Of a stretch of 64,000 bases of DNA, positions 17,479 through 25,913 are shown piece by piece (the first letter of the stretch is position 1; each line of letters opens with the position of its first letter). The notes beneath the pieces are model-generated. The model was given only the letters and a program-made list of their open reading frames with translations. It ran no database searches and had not been told where the DNA came from. The stretch spans positions 11,040-75,039 of the forward strand of contig JAXLWI010000014.1 in NCBI GenBank assembly GCA_046328575.1. Direction: 5' to 3'. Both the position numbers and the translations under genes were made by a program. The DNA is from JAGOBP01 sp046328575. Its GTDB lineage: Bacteria; Chloroflexota; Anaerolineae; Fen-1058.

Positions 17479-18425
17479 TTCGGCAAATAACTCGCGTCCA
17501 CGAGCTTAGCGTAATCGACGTTAGCTTTGATCAAGCCCTTGTCCGTCATCCACGCTTGCACGTCTTTGATCTGCGCCTCGCTGGGCACGGTCGCGCCGGG
17601 GAACTTGGGCAGCTGATACTTGCCGATCAACGGCGCAGCGATCAACTTCTTGTCGGTTAACAAGGTGTTCCACTTATCGGGATTGCCATTCACATCGGCG
17701 GTCGCTTTATCGATCGCGGCGAGGAACTTCTTCACGGTTTCGGGCTTGGCTTTCAACGTCGCCACGCTGAATGAAATCTCGCTGGTGCCAATGTCGGGCA
17801 GGCTGCGATCGTCGACGATGCGCACCGCGCCGCTCTGCTCGGCCAACGTCGCAAACGGCTCGGGCATATTGGCGGCCATCATCTTGCCCTCGGACAGCAG
17901 TTGTAAACGATCGGGAATCTTGGGGACATTCGTCGTCTTGATGTCGGCGTTGGTCAACCCGGCATGCTGCAACAACCGATCGGTTGTATACGCGATCACG
18001 GTGCCTTCCGAAATGCCGATCTCGACACCCTTCAGCTGATCGACTGACGTAATGCCGCTGGCCTTCGACGCCACGATCGAGTACTGCGACTGATCGGGCG
18101 AAGCGGTGCGCGCAAAGCGCACAATGGCGATCTTCTGCGTGTCCTTGTTGTACAACACGGTCGAAATCAAATCGTTGATCATGCCGTCGGCCTGACCGGC
18201 TTGAATGATCTGATCGCGTTCGGCGGCGGAAGCGACCGGCACGAATTGCACGTTGATGCCCGCGTCTTTGAAGTAACCCTGCGCATCGGCGACGTACATC
18301 GGCAGCGCGTCGAGGATGGGCAGCACCGCAATCTTCAAGGTGGGATCTTCGGGCGCGGCGGCGGGCGCGCAGGCGCTCAAGGCGAGTGCCGTCAAAATGA
18401 ATAACAACACAACTTTGCGAAACAT
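17475..18425 (-). CDS. ABC substrate-binding lipoprotein (NMT1/THI5-like)
   Basis: A 316-residue exported lipoprotein (LFILTALALSACAPAA, lipobox LSAC) followed by a periplasmic-binding fold of the NMT1/THI5/SsuA group: LKIAVLPILDALPMYVADAQGYF, the GQADGMIND motif, and VDQLKGVEIGISEGTV. The start at 18425 has an AAAGGAGAAT ribosome site; an upstream in-frame extension to 18452 is unlikely. It is the receptor of the importer encoded downstream. Relatives bind thiamine precursors, sulfonates or nitrate; the cargo here is unknown. The MqnA/MqnD enzymes share this fold but lack lipoprotein signals, so this is a receptor rather than one of those enzymes. Confidence 0.88.
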   Translation of the reverse strand: MFRKVVLLFILTALALSACAPAAAPEDPTLKIAVLPILDALPMYVADAQGYFKDAGINVQFVPVASAAERDQIIQAGQADGMINDLISTVLYNKDTQKIAIVRFARTASPDQSQYSIVASKASGITSVDQLKGVEIGISEGTVIAYTTDRLLQHAGLTNADIKTTNVPKIPDRLQLLSEGKMMAANMPEPFATLAEQSGAVRIVDDRSLPDIGTSEISFSVATLKAKPETVKKFLAAIDKATADVNGNPDKWNTLLTDKKLIAAPLIGKYQLPKFPGATVPSEAQIKDVQAWMTDKGLIKANVDYAKLVDASYLPK

Positions 18426-18444
18426 GATTCTCCTTTGGTTTTGG

Positions 18445-19305
18445 CTAGACATACAAGGCGACGAGCGTCGCCACGAAAATAGTGATGCTGATGTAACCGT
18501 TTACGTTGAAAAATGCGAGATTCAATTTCGACAGATCATTAGGCTTAACGAGCGAATGTTCGTAGATCATCAACGCCGCGACGATGATCAACCCGATCCA
18601 GTATACACCTCCCAATTGCATCACGACGCCGACTGCCCCCAACAGCCCGATCGTGATGACGTGACTCACTTGCGCGAGCCGCAAAGCGACGGCGTTACCA
18701 AAACGAGCGGGAATGCTGTGCAATTTCTCCGCCCGATCGAACTCGGTGTCCTGACAGGCATAGATCAAGTCGAAGCCGCCGATCCAGAAAGTGACGGCGA
18801 ATAGCAGAAACCACGCGGGCAAATCAGCCGCCGTGAACACAGAGGCACGCACCGCCGCCCATGCCCCGATCGGCGCGAGACCGTCCGTAAAGCCCAGAAT
18901 GAAGTGCGACAGAATCGTGAAGCGCTTGGCGTACGCGTAGCCCAGCAAAAACACAATTGCGCCGGGCAGCAGTTGCAGCGTCAGCGGATTCAGCATTGCC
19001 GCCGCGAAGGCCAATACAAGTACCGACGCGATCATGCCAACGATGACGGTGCGCAAACTGATCTTGCCCGTTTGGATCGGTCGCGCCGCAGTGCGCGGAT
19101 TGCGTGCATCAATGTGGCGATCCGCAAAGCGATTGAAACTCATCGCCAGCGTGCGCGCTGAAGCCATCGCTACCGTGATCCAGAAGAACTGGTGGAACGT
19201 GGGCAAGCCCTTCGCTGCTAGCACCATGCCTAGATAGGCAAACGGCAGCGCGAAGATAGTGTGTTCAAATTTGATGAGATCGAGAAATGCGCGAATTTGC
19301 CGCAT
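18445..19305 (-). CDS. ubiA: UbiA-family prenyltransferase
   Basis: A polytopic membrane prenyltransferase, 286 residues, with both Asp-rich motifs: NRFADRHID near residue 70 and YACQDTEFD near 195. It should attach an isoprenoid chain to an aromatic acid. Next to ubiX and ubiD homologues and without a chorismate lyase or classical men genes, it may be the MqnP-type enzyme of the futalosine menaquinone route; 4-hydroxybenzoate prenylation is the alternative. The start is placed at the ATG 19305; a TTG at 19317 is less likely. No clear ribosome site is visible because the upstream region is a repeat. Confidence 0.88.
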   Translation of the reverse strand: MRQIRAFLDLIKFEHTIFALPFAYLGMVLAAKGLPTFHQFFWITVAMASARTLAMSFNRFADRHIDARNPRTAARPIQTGKISLRTVIVGMIASVLVLAFAAAMLNPLTLQLLPGAIVFLLGYAYAKRFTILSHFILGFTDGLAPIGAWAAVRASVFTAADLPAWFLLFAVTFWIGGFDLIYACQDTEFDRAEKLHSIPARFGNAVALRLAQVSHVITIGLLGAVGVVMQLGGVYWIGLIIVAALMIYEHSLVKPNDLSKLNLAFFNVNGYISITIFVATLVALYV

Positions 19306-19372
19306 AACAAGTAACAAGTAGCGAGTAACGAGTAATGTGCAGCGCCTTTACTCATTACTCGTCACTCATTAT
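19306..19372. repeat. Intergenic inverted repeat of GAGTAACGAGTAATG / TACTCATTACTCG words
   Basis: Between ubiA and ubiX: AACAAGTAGCGAGTAACGAG then TTTACTCATTACTCGTCACT. The two arms are near reverse complements and could form a hairpin in RNA. Confidence 0.75.
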
Positions 19373-19938
19373 TTCATCCCTTTCCACTTTGTATACAACT
19401 CATTATCAATTCCCAGCCGCAACAAGATGCGGCCGATTGTGCCGTCGATGATGTCATCCACCGTCTGCGGCTGACCGTAGAAGGCCGGAATGGGCGGCAG
19501 GATCGTCGCACCAATTTCAGCCGCGTGCGTCATCAAACGCAAGTGGCCTAAATGAAACGGCGTCTCGCGCACGCACAGAATTAGCGTGCGGCCTTCTTTC
19601 AAGCACACATCCGCCGCGCGCGACATCAAATCGGCCGAGTACGAATTCGCCACAGCGGACAGCGTCTTGATCGAGCATGGCACGATGACCATGCCCAGCG
19701 TCATGAACGACCCCGACGCAATGCTCGCGCCGATGTCGTTGGGATTATGCACGACGCTGGCAAGCTTCTCGACGTCGCTGATCTTCCAATCGGTCTCTTG
19801 CGCGATGGTGGCTTTGGCCGCAGCACTCATGACGAGATGCGTTTCAATCTCGCCGCCTTGCTGCAAGACTTGCAACAAGCGTATGCCGTAAATTACGCCA
19901 GAGGCGCCGCTGATTCCAACAATTAATCGTTTCATCAT
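19369..19938 (-). CDS. ubiX: Flavin prenyltransferase
   Basis: A 189-residue UbiX/PAD1 enzyme that makes prenylated FMN, the cofactor of UbiD decarboxylases. The N-terminal flavin-binding GISGASGVIYG, the VIVPCSIKTLSAVANSYSADL region and ETPFHLGHLRLM are all conserved. ATG codons at 19938 and 19935 are both possible starts. Its immediate neighbour is ubiD, so the two gene products very probably work as a pair. Confidence 0.93.
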   Translation of the reverse strand: MMKRLIVGISGASGVIYGIRLLQVLQQGGEIETHLVMSAAAKATIAQETDWKISDVEKLASVVHNPNDIGASIASGSFMTLGMVIVPCSIKTLSAVANSYSADLMSRAADVCLKEGRTLILCVRETPFHLGHLRLMTHAAEIGATILPPIPAFYGQPQTVDDIIDGTIGRILLRLGIDNELYTKWKGMK

Positions 19939-20003
19939 GAACCACGGATTTCACGGATTACACAGATGTTTGGCTACTTCAGTGACATCCGTGTAATCCG
20001 TGG
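19939..20003. repeat. Intergenic inverted repeat of CACGGATT / AATCCGTG words
   Basis: CCACGGATTTCACGGATTACACAGA-type words face GACATCCGTGTAATCCGTGG between ubiX and ubiD. The arms are nearly complementary. Confidence 0.75.
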
Positions 20004-21470
20004 TTATTTGATTCCATATTCAGCCCAACGCCGATCGACCAGCGCCTTAATCGCCGGGTCCATCTCGATCTCCGTCGGCCAGCCGCGCGGATGCCCGTCC
20101 ATTGGCCCTTTCGCCGTCGCGTCGATGCCAATCTTGCCGCCGAACGAGTCGCGCACCGCCGAGTGATCAAGTTGATCGACTGCGCCATCAACCAGCGTGA
20201 TATCGCGCTTCCAATCGACATTGCCCAGGACGCGCCACGCCACTTCTTGCAGATCGTGCACGTTCACGTTTTCATCGACGACGACGATGGCTTTGGTCAA
20301 CATCATCAGTCCCAGGCCCCAAATGCCGAACATCACCTTTTGCGGGTGGCCGGGAAAGCGTTTCTTGATCGATACAATGATCAAGTTATGAAACACCCCT
20401 TCGGCGGGCATATTGTAATCAACCACTTCGCCGAGGAACAGCCGCAACAACGGCAGAAACAGGCGTTCAGTCGCTTTGCCCATCCAGTAATCTTCCATCG
20501 GCGGCTTACCCACAATCGTCGTCGGATAGATCGCATCGGCGCGATGGGTAATGGCCGTGACGTGAAAGATGGGGAATCGATCGGCGGGAGTATAAAAACC
20601 GGTGTGATCACCAAACGGCCCTTCGATATCGTGCTCGTTCGGATCGACGTAACCCTCGATCACAATCTCGGCATTGGCGGGTGCTTCAATCGGTTGGCTG
20701 ACGCACTTCACAAACTCAACAGGCTTACCGCGCAAATAACCGGCCAATAAATATTCATCGATGTTGGGCGGCAGTGGCGCGGACGCGCTCCACATCGAGG
20801 CAGGATCGCCGCCAAGCGCAATCGCGCACGGAATGCGCGGCTTCTTGGCTTCCTGCGCCACGCGTTCGTGCTCGGCCCCGCCCTTATGCCGCTGCCAGTG
20901 CATCATCAACGTTTGATCGTCTTTGACTTGCAGGCGATACATACCCACGTTGCGCACGTTGGTGACGGGATCGCGCGTGATGACCTGCATCAACGTGATG
21001 TACTTGCCGCCATCAAGCGGCCAGCATTTGAGGATGGGCAACTTGGAAAGAGACGGCCGATCGGTGATGACCACTTCCTGCACAGGCGCGGACTTCACGA
21101 TCTTCGGTCCCAATCCGATCGATTGCAGCACGCTGAACAGATCGCGCCCGCGGTTGAGCGCCGCACCGAAACCCTGCGGCAATTTGAGATCGATCGTCTT
21201 GGCGAGATCGTGATGGAGTTGTTCGAGGTTATCGACGTTCAACGCCAGTGCCATGCGTGACGCGCTACCAAACGCGTTGATCAGCACCGGCATGTTGCTG
21301 CCTTTGACGCTCTCAAACAAAATGGCTTTGTTCTGCAACGCGGGGGCTTTGGAAATACGATCGGTGATTTCCGTGATCTCCAGTTCGGGATCGACGGGCA
21401 CACGCACGCGGATCAATTCGCCGCGCTTTTCCAGTTCGCGAATGAAGTCGCGCAGATCGCGAAAAGTCAT
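20004..21470 (-). CDS. ubiD: UbiD-family decarboxylase
   Basis: A 488-residue prenyl-FMN-dependent aromatic decarboxylase. The family signature is visible in EGPFGDHTGFYTPADRFPIF near the middle and in FRDLRDFIRELEKRGELIRV at the N-terminus; the length is typical. With ubiX and ubiA adjacent it probably removes the carboxylate from a prenylated aromatic acid in menaquinone synthesis (an MqnL/UbiD-type role). It is the first gene of the minus-strand cluster running down to ubiE. A strong hairpin with five Us lies in its leader (21491-21533). Confidence 0.92.
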   Translation of the reverse strand: MTFRDLRDFIRELEKRGELIRVRVPVDPELEITEITDRISKAPALQNKAILFESVKGSNMPVLINAFGSASRMALALNVDNLEQLHHDLAKTIDLKLPQGFGAALNRGRDLFSVLQSIGLGPKIVKSAPVQEVVITDRPSLSKLPILKCWPLDGGKYITLMQVITRDPVTNVRNVGMYRLQVKDDQTLMMHWQRHKGGAEHERVAQEAKKPRIPCAIALGGDPASMWSASAPLPPNIDEYLLAGYLRGKPVEFVKCVSQPIEAPANAEIVIEGYVDPNEHDIEGPFGDHTGFYTPADRFPIFHVTAITHRADAIYPTTIVGKPPMEDYWMGKATERLFLPLLRLFLGEVVDYNMPAEGVFHNLIIVSIKKRFPGHPQKVMFGIWGLGLMMLTKAIVVVDENVNVHDLQEVAWRVLGNVDWKRDITLVDGAVDQLDHSAVRDSFGGKIGIDATAKGPMDGHPRGWPTEIEMDPAIKALVDRRWAEYGIK

Positions 21471-21490
21471 GAGTTCTGCTCCATTGGCGC

Positions 21491-21533
21491 AAAAACGCGC
21501 CCTGAAACTTCAGCGGGCGCGCTTACGTGAAGG
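21491..21533 (-). terminator. Strong intrinsic terminator or attenuator in the ubiD leader
   Basis: On the minus strand GCGCGCCCGCTGAA folds on TTCAGGGCGCGT with one bulged G, giving about 15 bp, then TTTTT. It lies 20 bases before the ubiD ATG. It may simply end the upstream membrane gene (stop at 21585), but then the quinone cluster needs a promoter inside this short stretch; attenuation is an alternative. Confidence 0.7.
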
Positions 21534-21584
21534 CTATAACAAATGTTACCACACCCTCGGCAGACGACAAGGGTCAGATCCGGG

Positions 21585-22013
21585 TTAGTTCATGCGGCCT
21601 TCACGATAGCGCCGCAGTGTAATTCGCGCAAGAAGGGTGCAGAGTGCCGCGCAGACAATGATGCCGCCAACGATCATGATCGTTGTGAGTACCCACATCT
21701 TGCCCACTTCTGATGGATCGACAGGCATAGCCAAGGTGCTGACGAGTGTGAAGATGAGGCCTAAACATAGCCCCAGTATAGCGCCGAGTAACGGCGCGCC
21801 AAACCGATCGGCTTCGCCGCCTGATAGACGCACGTATTGCACGCCGCACCAAGTGGCCAGCAGCCACGCCAGCGGCGTCATGCACACGACACCGGGCTGA
21901 CCGGCGCCAGTGATCGAGACTACAGCCACGCTCCACGCGATCAGCGGCGCGAGCAAGGTGCGCAGGAAAGCGCTCAAATGAATGGCGGGAATAGCAAAGG
22001 AATTATCGGACAT
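21585..22013 (-). CDS. Four-helix membrane protein of unknown function
   Basis: A 142-residue protein with four hydrophobic segments (LLAPLIAWSVAVVS, PLAWLLATWCGVQYV, LLGAILGLCLGLIFTLVSTL, VLTTIMIVGGIIVCAALCTLL) and a basic C-terminus RRYREGRMN. The Gly-rich third helix recalls small YccF/GtrA-type or DUF-type membrane proteins, but I do not recognise a family. It precedes the quinone cluster on the same strand but is separated from it by a strong terminator. Confidence 0.7.
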   Translation of the reverse strand: MSDNSFAIPAIHLSAFLRTLLAPLIAWSVAVVSITGAGQPGVVCMTPLAWLLATWCGVQYVRLSGGEADRFGAPLLGAILGLCLGLIFTLVSTLAMPVDPSEVGKMWVLTTIMIVGGIIVCAALCTLLARITLRRYREGRMN

Positions 22014-22268
22014 GGCTGACTCCGATAGGGTTCTCGTCTAGTCAACGGTGTGTGTACGGTATGCCCAATCTTCTCAGTATCGACCGTGTTGTTCACAACG
22101 CAGATATTTTCGGCGGCTCGCACAGTCAACACGTAAATGACAAAGGCCAGTCAGCTTAGAGTTAAAACTCACGCAACGAGGATGTGTCGCAGTGGACGGA
22201 TGTGTAGACAGATTGCCATTGTCTCCCCCCAGACAATAGCATCAAGTTGGTTGGGACATCCCCCGGGC

Positions 22269-23126
22269 TCACACTTGATGCCGCGGCTCGGTTGCGAGCC
22301 GCGTTAATACATACCAATTATAGCGCGCGCGTTCTTCGCCCCACATCTCGCCCGCGCGTACAAAATCGATGGCTTCGTAACCGCGTGCAAAATAGGCTTC
22401 AAATAAATCGCGAGTCTTCAAGCGCCAATCTAACGCCAACGCTAGATTGCTCTTCTTAATCGCCTGCAAATCATTGGGGATTTCCACTCGCACGATCGGG
22501 GCTTTGAGTTCAAAGTCGATTGTGTCGATCTTGCGATCGCTGCTACCGCCCACGCACCGATTTACGATCGGGCTGCCCAAACCGATCGGCCCTGGTTTCA
22601 GCCCCTTCGAGCGTTGTTGAACCTCAGCGACCGTGAGCCACCACTCGACCAGGAAGCGATCGCTGGGCAAACCCTTGCCTAATGCGCCGAAGTTTTCGCC
22701 GTAAATATTGCGCTTATAGATGTGCGCCACGCCGCCGAGCGCATGCAAATTCAACCGGGCATTGGGCGCTTCCAATGGATCGTACGTCCACGTGATCAAA
22801 TCGATGCCGTTTTCCAACACCCGCTGGCGCTGCGCCCACTTCAAGGTCGCAGCAATGCCTTTGTTGCGATATTCTGGCAGAATGCCCATTGTCTGCGAGC
22901 ACAACTTCAAGCGCCGATCGTAGTGAATGCCGACGAAGCCGTAGATGAAACCGATCATCTTGAGGCCATCAAACGCCCCGATGACGGTGCCGCCATTTTC
23001 GGCCGCTGTATTTAGCACCGGCGGATATAAGCCCTCGCCACCTGTGAAGCCCCAGACTTGCTGCTGCACATCACGGACCTGGAGGAATTCATCGTAAGTT
23101 GTGAGATCGCGCACGGCCAGGATCAT
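22269..23126 (-). CDS. GNAT-family acetyltransferase
   Basis: A 285-residue protein whose first 150 residues show a GNAT fold: a substrate strand GTVIGAFDGLKMIGFIYGF, the acetyl-CoA loop GILPEYRNKGIAATLKWAQR (Q/RxxGxG/A variant) and TWTYDPLEAPNARLNL. The C-terminal half is a conserved extension of the predicted GNAT superfamily represented by COG3375. The substrate is unknown. GAGGTGAACG before the ATG supports the start. Confidence 0.82.
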   Translation of the reverse strand: MILAVRDLTTYDEFLQVRDVQQQVWGFTGGEGLYPPVLNTAAENGGTVIGAFDGLKMIGFIYGFVGIHYDRRLKLCSQTMGILPEYRNKGIAATLKWAQRQRVLENGIDLITWTYDPLEAPNARLNLHALGGVAHIYKRNIYGENFGALGKGLPSDRFLVEWWLTVAEVQQRSKGLKPGPIGLGSPIVNRCVGGSSDRKIDTIDFELKAPIVRVEIPNDLQAIKKSNLALALDWRLKTRDLFEAYFARGYEAIDFVRAGEMWGEERARYNWYVLTRLATEPRHQV

Positions 23127-23231
23127 CGTTCACCTCATCGTCGTGGACATCCTGCGAGTCAAGCACTGCGTATCATATCATGAAGTAGGGGATTTTTGGG
23201 TCGCAGATGCCGACCAAGCGGGGAGGAACCT

Positions 23232-23633
23232 ATGCACCTAAAGCCAAATCGAGCCCTAGTACGAACGTGGCTCGCTGTGAGTTTGATCGCCGCCTCACTG
23301 TATTGGACATTGAGTGCAACGTTGAACGCATCCAACGTCCAAGCCAAGACTGTCACAACGGATTCGGTGTCGATCGTCGACTTTGCTTACGCGCCAGCGG
23401 CGATCACCGTCAGCGTCGGCTCCACGATCGAGTGGGTCAATACCGGCGCATTTACACACACTACCACCAGCGATGTTGACGTTTGGAATTCCGGCGATCT
23501 GGGTCCCGGTGGCACATTCTCGTTTACATTCACGTCGCCGGGCGTCTATCTGTATCACTGCGCGATTCACCTTGGCATGACAGGCAAGGTGACGGCATTG
23601 GCCTCAGTCTATTTGCCGTCGATCCTGCGCTAA
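23232..23633 (+). CDS. Secreted cupredoxin (plastocyanin-like)
   Basis: The ATG at 23232 follows GGGGAGGAACCT. After a signal/anchor (LAVSLIAASLYWTLSATL), one cupredoxin domain covers residues 40-125. The type-1 copper ligands are visible: His in GAFTHTTTSD, then Cys, His and Met in CAIHLGM. It is a probable one-electron carrier on the outer face of the membrane. The protein ends in SVYLPSILR, matching the YLPALMR tail of the secreted hydrolase at 929-2845. Confidence 0.88.
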   Translation: MHLKPNRALVRTWLAVSLIAASLYWTLSATLNASNVQAKTVTTDSVSIVDFAYAPAAITVSVGSTIEWVNTGAFTHTTTSDVDVWNSGDLGPGGTFSFTFTSPGVYLYHCAIHLGMTGKVTALASVYLPSILR

Positions 23634-23725
23634 CCGCTCGGCATCTTATTTGATTTCACGGCGAGATACAGTTACAATGTCCGTCAATCTGTTGGGTTCA
23701 GCGCACATTTCAACTGACGCACGCC

Positions 23726-24367
23726 ATGTCCACCAAGCCGATTCGCCGTCAAACCGATCGTTTCATGCCGCGCCTCGTCGTAAAGTCGGGAGCCGATACC
23801 GACACTGAGTATCCCATCCGTCACGACGGCCTGCTGATCGGCCGTCACGAACAGTGCGAAATCGTCATTGCCAATCCACTGGTTTCGCGCCGTCACAGCC
23901 AGATTCTATTCGACGGCTCGTACTGCACCATCGAGGATCTGGGCAGCACCAACGGGACTTTCGTTAACGATCGGCGTTTGACAGCGCCGCATGTGCTGCG
24001 CAGCGGCGATCGCGTTCGCATTGCTGATGTATCGCTCGTCTTCTCCGATCCACAAGCGACGTTGACGGGCCTGAAGTGGCCGGTGTTGATGCTGGAACCG
24101 CCCAATCGCGTGTACGTCAATCGGCGCGCCGTTGAACTATCCGAGAAAGAGTTCGCGCTGCTCGATTATCTCTTTGACCACGCCGATCGCGTCTGCGGTC
24201 GGGCCGAACTGGCGCGCGCGATCTGGCCGGACTGGCACGGCGAAGTCTTCGATTATCAGATCGAAAGTCTGGTGCGCCGCGTGCGACAAAAGATCGAAAC
24301 CGCGCCCGACGAGCCGCGCTTCATCGTCACTGTGCGCGGCAAAGGTTACCAGTTGATCAAATCATGA
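23726..24367 (+). CDS. FHA-domain transcriptional regulator with winged-helix output
   Basis: Residues 14-105 are an FHA phosphothreonine-binding domain (GLLIGRHEQCEIVI, VSRRHSQI, DLGSTNGTFVN). Residues 115-213 are an OmpR/PhoB-type winged helix (VELSEKEFALLDYLFDHA, VRRVRQKIE, FIVTVRGKGYQL). This arrangement couples Ser/Thr-kinase signalling to transcription without a receiver domain. The kinase and targets are not in the window. The start could also be the internal ATG at 23765. It is monocistronic. Confidence 0.88.
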   Translation: MSTKPIRRQTDRFMPRLVVKSGADTDTEYPIRHDGLLIGRHEQCEIVIANPLVSRRHSQILFDGSYCTIEDLGSTNGTFVNDRRLTAPHVLRSGDRVRIADVSLVFSDPQATLTGLKWPVLMLEPPNRVYVNRRAVELSEKEFALLDYLFDHADRVCGRAELARAIWPDWHGEVFDYQIESLVRRVRQKIETAPDEPRFIVTVRGKGYQLIKS

Positions 24368-24416
24368 TGCAAGCGGCAGGATTTGGCCGGTTGCATCTCG
24401 CATCTTGTTTCTGGCA

Positions 24417-25052
24417 CTATTGTTTTACAACCGCTACGGCCAACCACCCCTCGCCGCGCGGATCGGGTTTGGCCACAATCGTTACCGTCTGACCAACTTG
24501 TGGTTTGGTGTTCGCATCCGGCAAATACTGCACCATCTCGTCGAGTCGGAACGAGGTCGTTTCACCCTGCTGCCCCACCACATCGATCTTGTCGGCGCTG
24601 GCGTTGGCGATCAGACCCACATAGTGCATGCGCTCCGGTTTCTGCGGCACCACCACCACCTTCGACGCAATGACCTGCCCGTTGACCTTCTGCGCCCACA
24701 CCGCAACTTTATCGCCGACCTTCAGTTGATCGAGCGCCGATAAGCCTTGATCGAGCCCGGCTTTACCGTCGATAGTCAGCATCTGCATGCCCTCTTCGGT
24801 TTGAACGCTGAGGCTCTGACTGCCGACCGCTTGCAGCACGCCGACCACGCCGACTTGAACGGGTGCGGCATCCGGCGCGGTAACCGGCGCGGCCTCGATC
24901 GGTTTCGCAGCGTCCGATCGGGCTGGTTGCGCCACCGCGGCTAATTGCGGCACTACGGCTTGCACGCCACTGCTATTGCCGATACTGATCCCGAACACAC
25001 CACCCGCCGCAAACACAATCGTCAAAGCGATCAACCACTTCACAATTTTCAT
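24417..25052 (-). CDS. Exported protein with two DUF5666-like domains
   Basis: The ATG at 25052 follows GGAGGCAAGTG. A signal anchor (WLIALTIVFAAGGVFG), an Ala/Pro-rich linker and two small beta-barrel-like units of about 65 residues follow (GVLQAVGSQSLSVQTEEG; GLIANASADKIDVVGQQG), each with the VGDKV/VGQTV turn typical of DUF5666. The same domain occurs three times in the gene at 30366-31211. Function is unknown; such proteins are often envelope-associated. Confidence 0.75.
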   Translation of the reverse strand: MKIVKWLIALTIVFAAGGVFGISIGNSSGVQAVVPQLAAVAQPARSDAAKPIEAAPVTAPDAAPVQVGVVGVLQAVGSQSLSVQTEEGMQMLTIDGKAGLDQGLSALDQLKVGDKVAVWAQKVNGQVIASKVVVVPQKPERMHYVGLIANASADKIDVVGQQGETTSFRLDEMVQYLPDANTKPQVGQTVTIVAKPDPRGEGWLAVAVVKQ

Positions 25053-25127
25053 CACTTGCCTCCTATGCAAGAAATCGATTTGATCTTACAACACTTGAAT
25101 TAGAGCGTCGATAGCACGCGGGGACTA

Positions 25128-25193
25128 CTAATGAGTAACAAGTAATGAGCAAAGTACCCAGCCAGTACTCATTACTTGTTGCTCGTTACTTAT
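25128..25193. repeat. Intergenic inverted repeat of GAGTAACAAGTAATGAG words
   Basis: TAATGAGTAACAAGTAATGAG faces TACTCATTACTTGTTGCTCG around CAAAGTACCCAGCC. Same family as 19306-19372. Confidence 0.75.
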
Positions 25194-25780
25194 GGCTGAT
25201 AGAGGATGGTGAGGATGGCGTAGACTTGCTCGCCCGTCGTTTTGCTGGCGATGATTTCCAGCACGTTCGGACCGAGGTCAAGCGGGACGTTCAGTACGAA
25301 GCGACCATCGGCGCCGGCAATGGCGACGGCGTCGTTGGCACTGACCACTGCGCCGGGTGTGGTTTGTCCGCGTACTTGCAACGGCGTGGTATGCACAGTC
25401 TCGCCTTCGTGCGGCGAATCGATGGTGATCACAAACAGCGAGGAAGGCGTCGGCGTCGTCGGCACGGCCAGCGTCGGCGGAATGGCCGGGATGATGATCG
25501 TCGGGGGCGGCGGCGTGATTAGAAACACCGTCGGCTCGGCGCGCGTGGGCTGCGGCCCAGGCACGACGACCGTTACCGGCAGCGGCACAGGCGTTTGTGT
25601 GCTCGGCCCGTACGGCGAATAGACCGTCACGCTGATTTCAGGCGTTGTGTCATTGCTGGCTATCGTTGCGATGCCAGGCACAGCCGTCTGCGCGATTTTC
25701 ACGGCGCGCGACAACGTCCCGCTGGTGTACAGCAGGTACGCGATGACGGCGAGGAGGAGCAGGATCAACAGGTTCTTCAT
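25190..25780 (-). CDS. Membrane-anchored protein with Pro/Thr linker and Ig-like domain
   Basis: A 196-residue protein with one N-terminal anchor (LLILLLLAVIAYLLYTSG), a long Pro/Thr/Val spacer, and a C-terminal beta-sandwich domain with IDSPHEGETVHTTPLQVRG, GAVVSAND and DGRFVLNVPLDLGPNVLEI, the pattern of bacterial Ig-like/glucodextranase-B domains. A surface-exposed adhesive or structural role is likely. A TATAAT on this strand lies at 25817-25822. Its last codons abut the repeat at 25128-25193. Confidence 0.75.
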   Translation of the reverse strand: MKNLLILLLLAVIAYLLYTSGTLSRAVKIAQTAVPGIATIASNDTTPEISVTVYSPYGPSTQTPVPLPVTVVVPGPQPTRAEPTVFLITPPPPTIIIPAIPPTLAVPTTPTPSSLFVITIDSPHEGETVHTTPLQVRGQTTPGAVVSANDAVAIAGADGRFVLNVPLDLGPNVLEIIASKTTGEQVYAILTILYQP

Positions 25781-25816
25781 AGTAATTCGTGTTGCGTGAT
25801 GCGTATGACGCGAGTA

Positions 25817-25822
25817 ATTATA
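25817..25822 (-). promoter_or_regulatory. -10 box for the Ig-like protein gene
   Basis: The minus strand reads AGGTATAATTACTCG, 36 bases upstream of the start codon. Confidence 0.45.
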
Positions 25823-25913
25823 CCTGTAATAAGCCGATCGTTGCGGCTCTATTCGCTGTATCTTACCGCGTCAATTCGATACACACCAACTGACGCCCGA
25901 TCGACAGCCTGAT

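Noticed and set aside
17475..18425. The NMT1/THI5-like protein as a futalosine-pathway enzyme (MqnA/MqnD fold)
   Set aside because: It has a lipoprotein signal and adjacent ATPase and permease genes, so it is an ABC receptor. The fold similarity alone is not evidence of enzyme activity.
22014..22268. A hidden gene in the gap between the membrane protein and GNAT genes
   Set aside because: No frame with a start signal or plausible product; nothing recognisable in this 255-base stretch.
19306..25193. Intergenic iterated words as CRISPR arrays
   Set aside because: The units are short, imperfect and lack unique spacers of constant length, and no cas genes are present.
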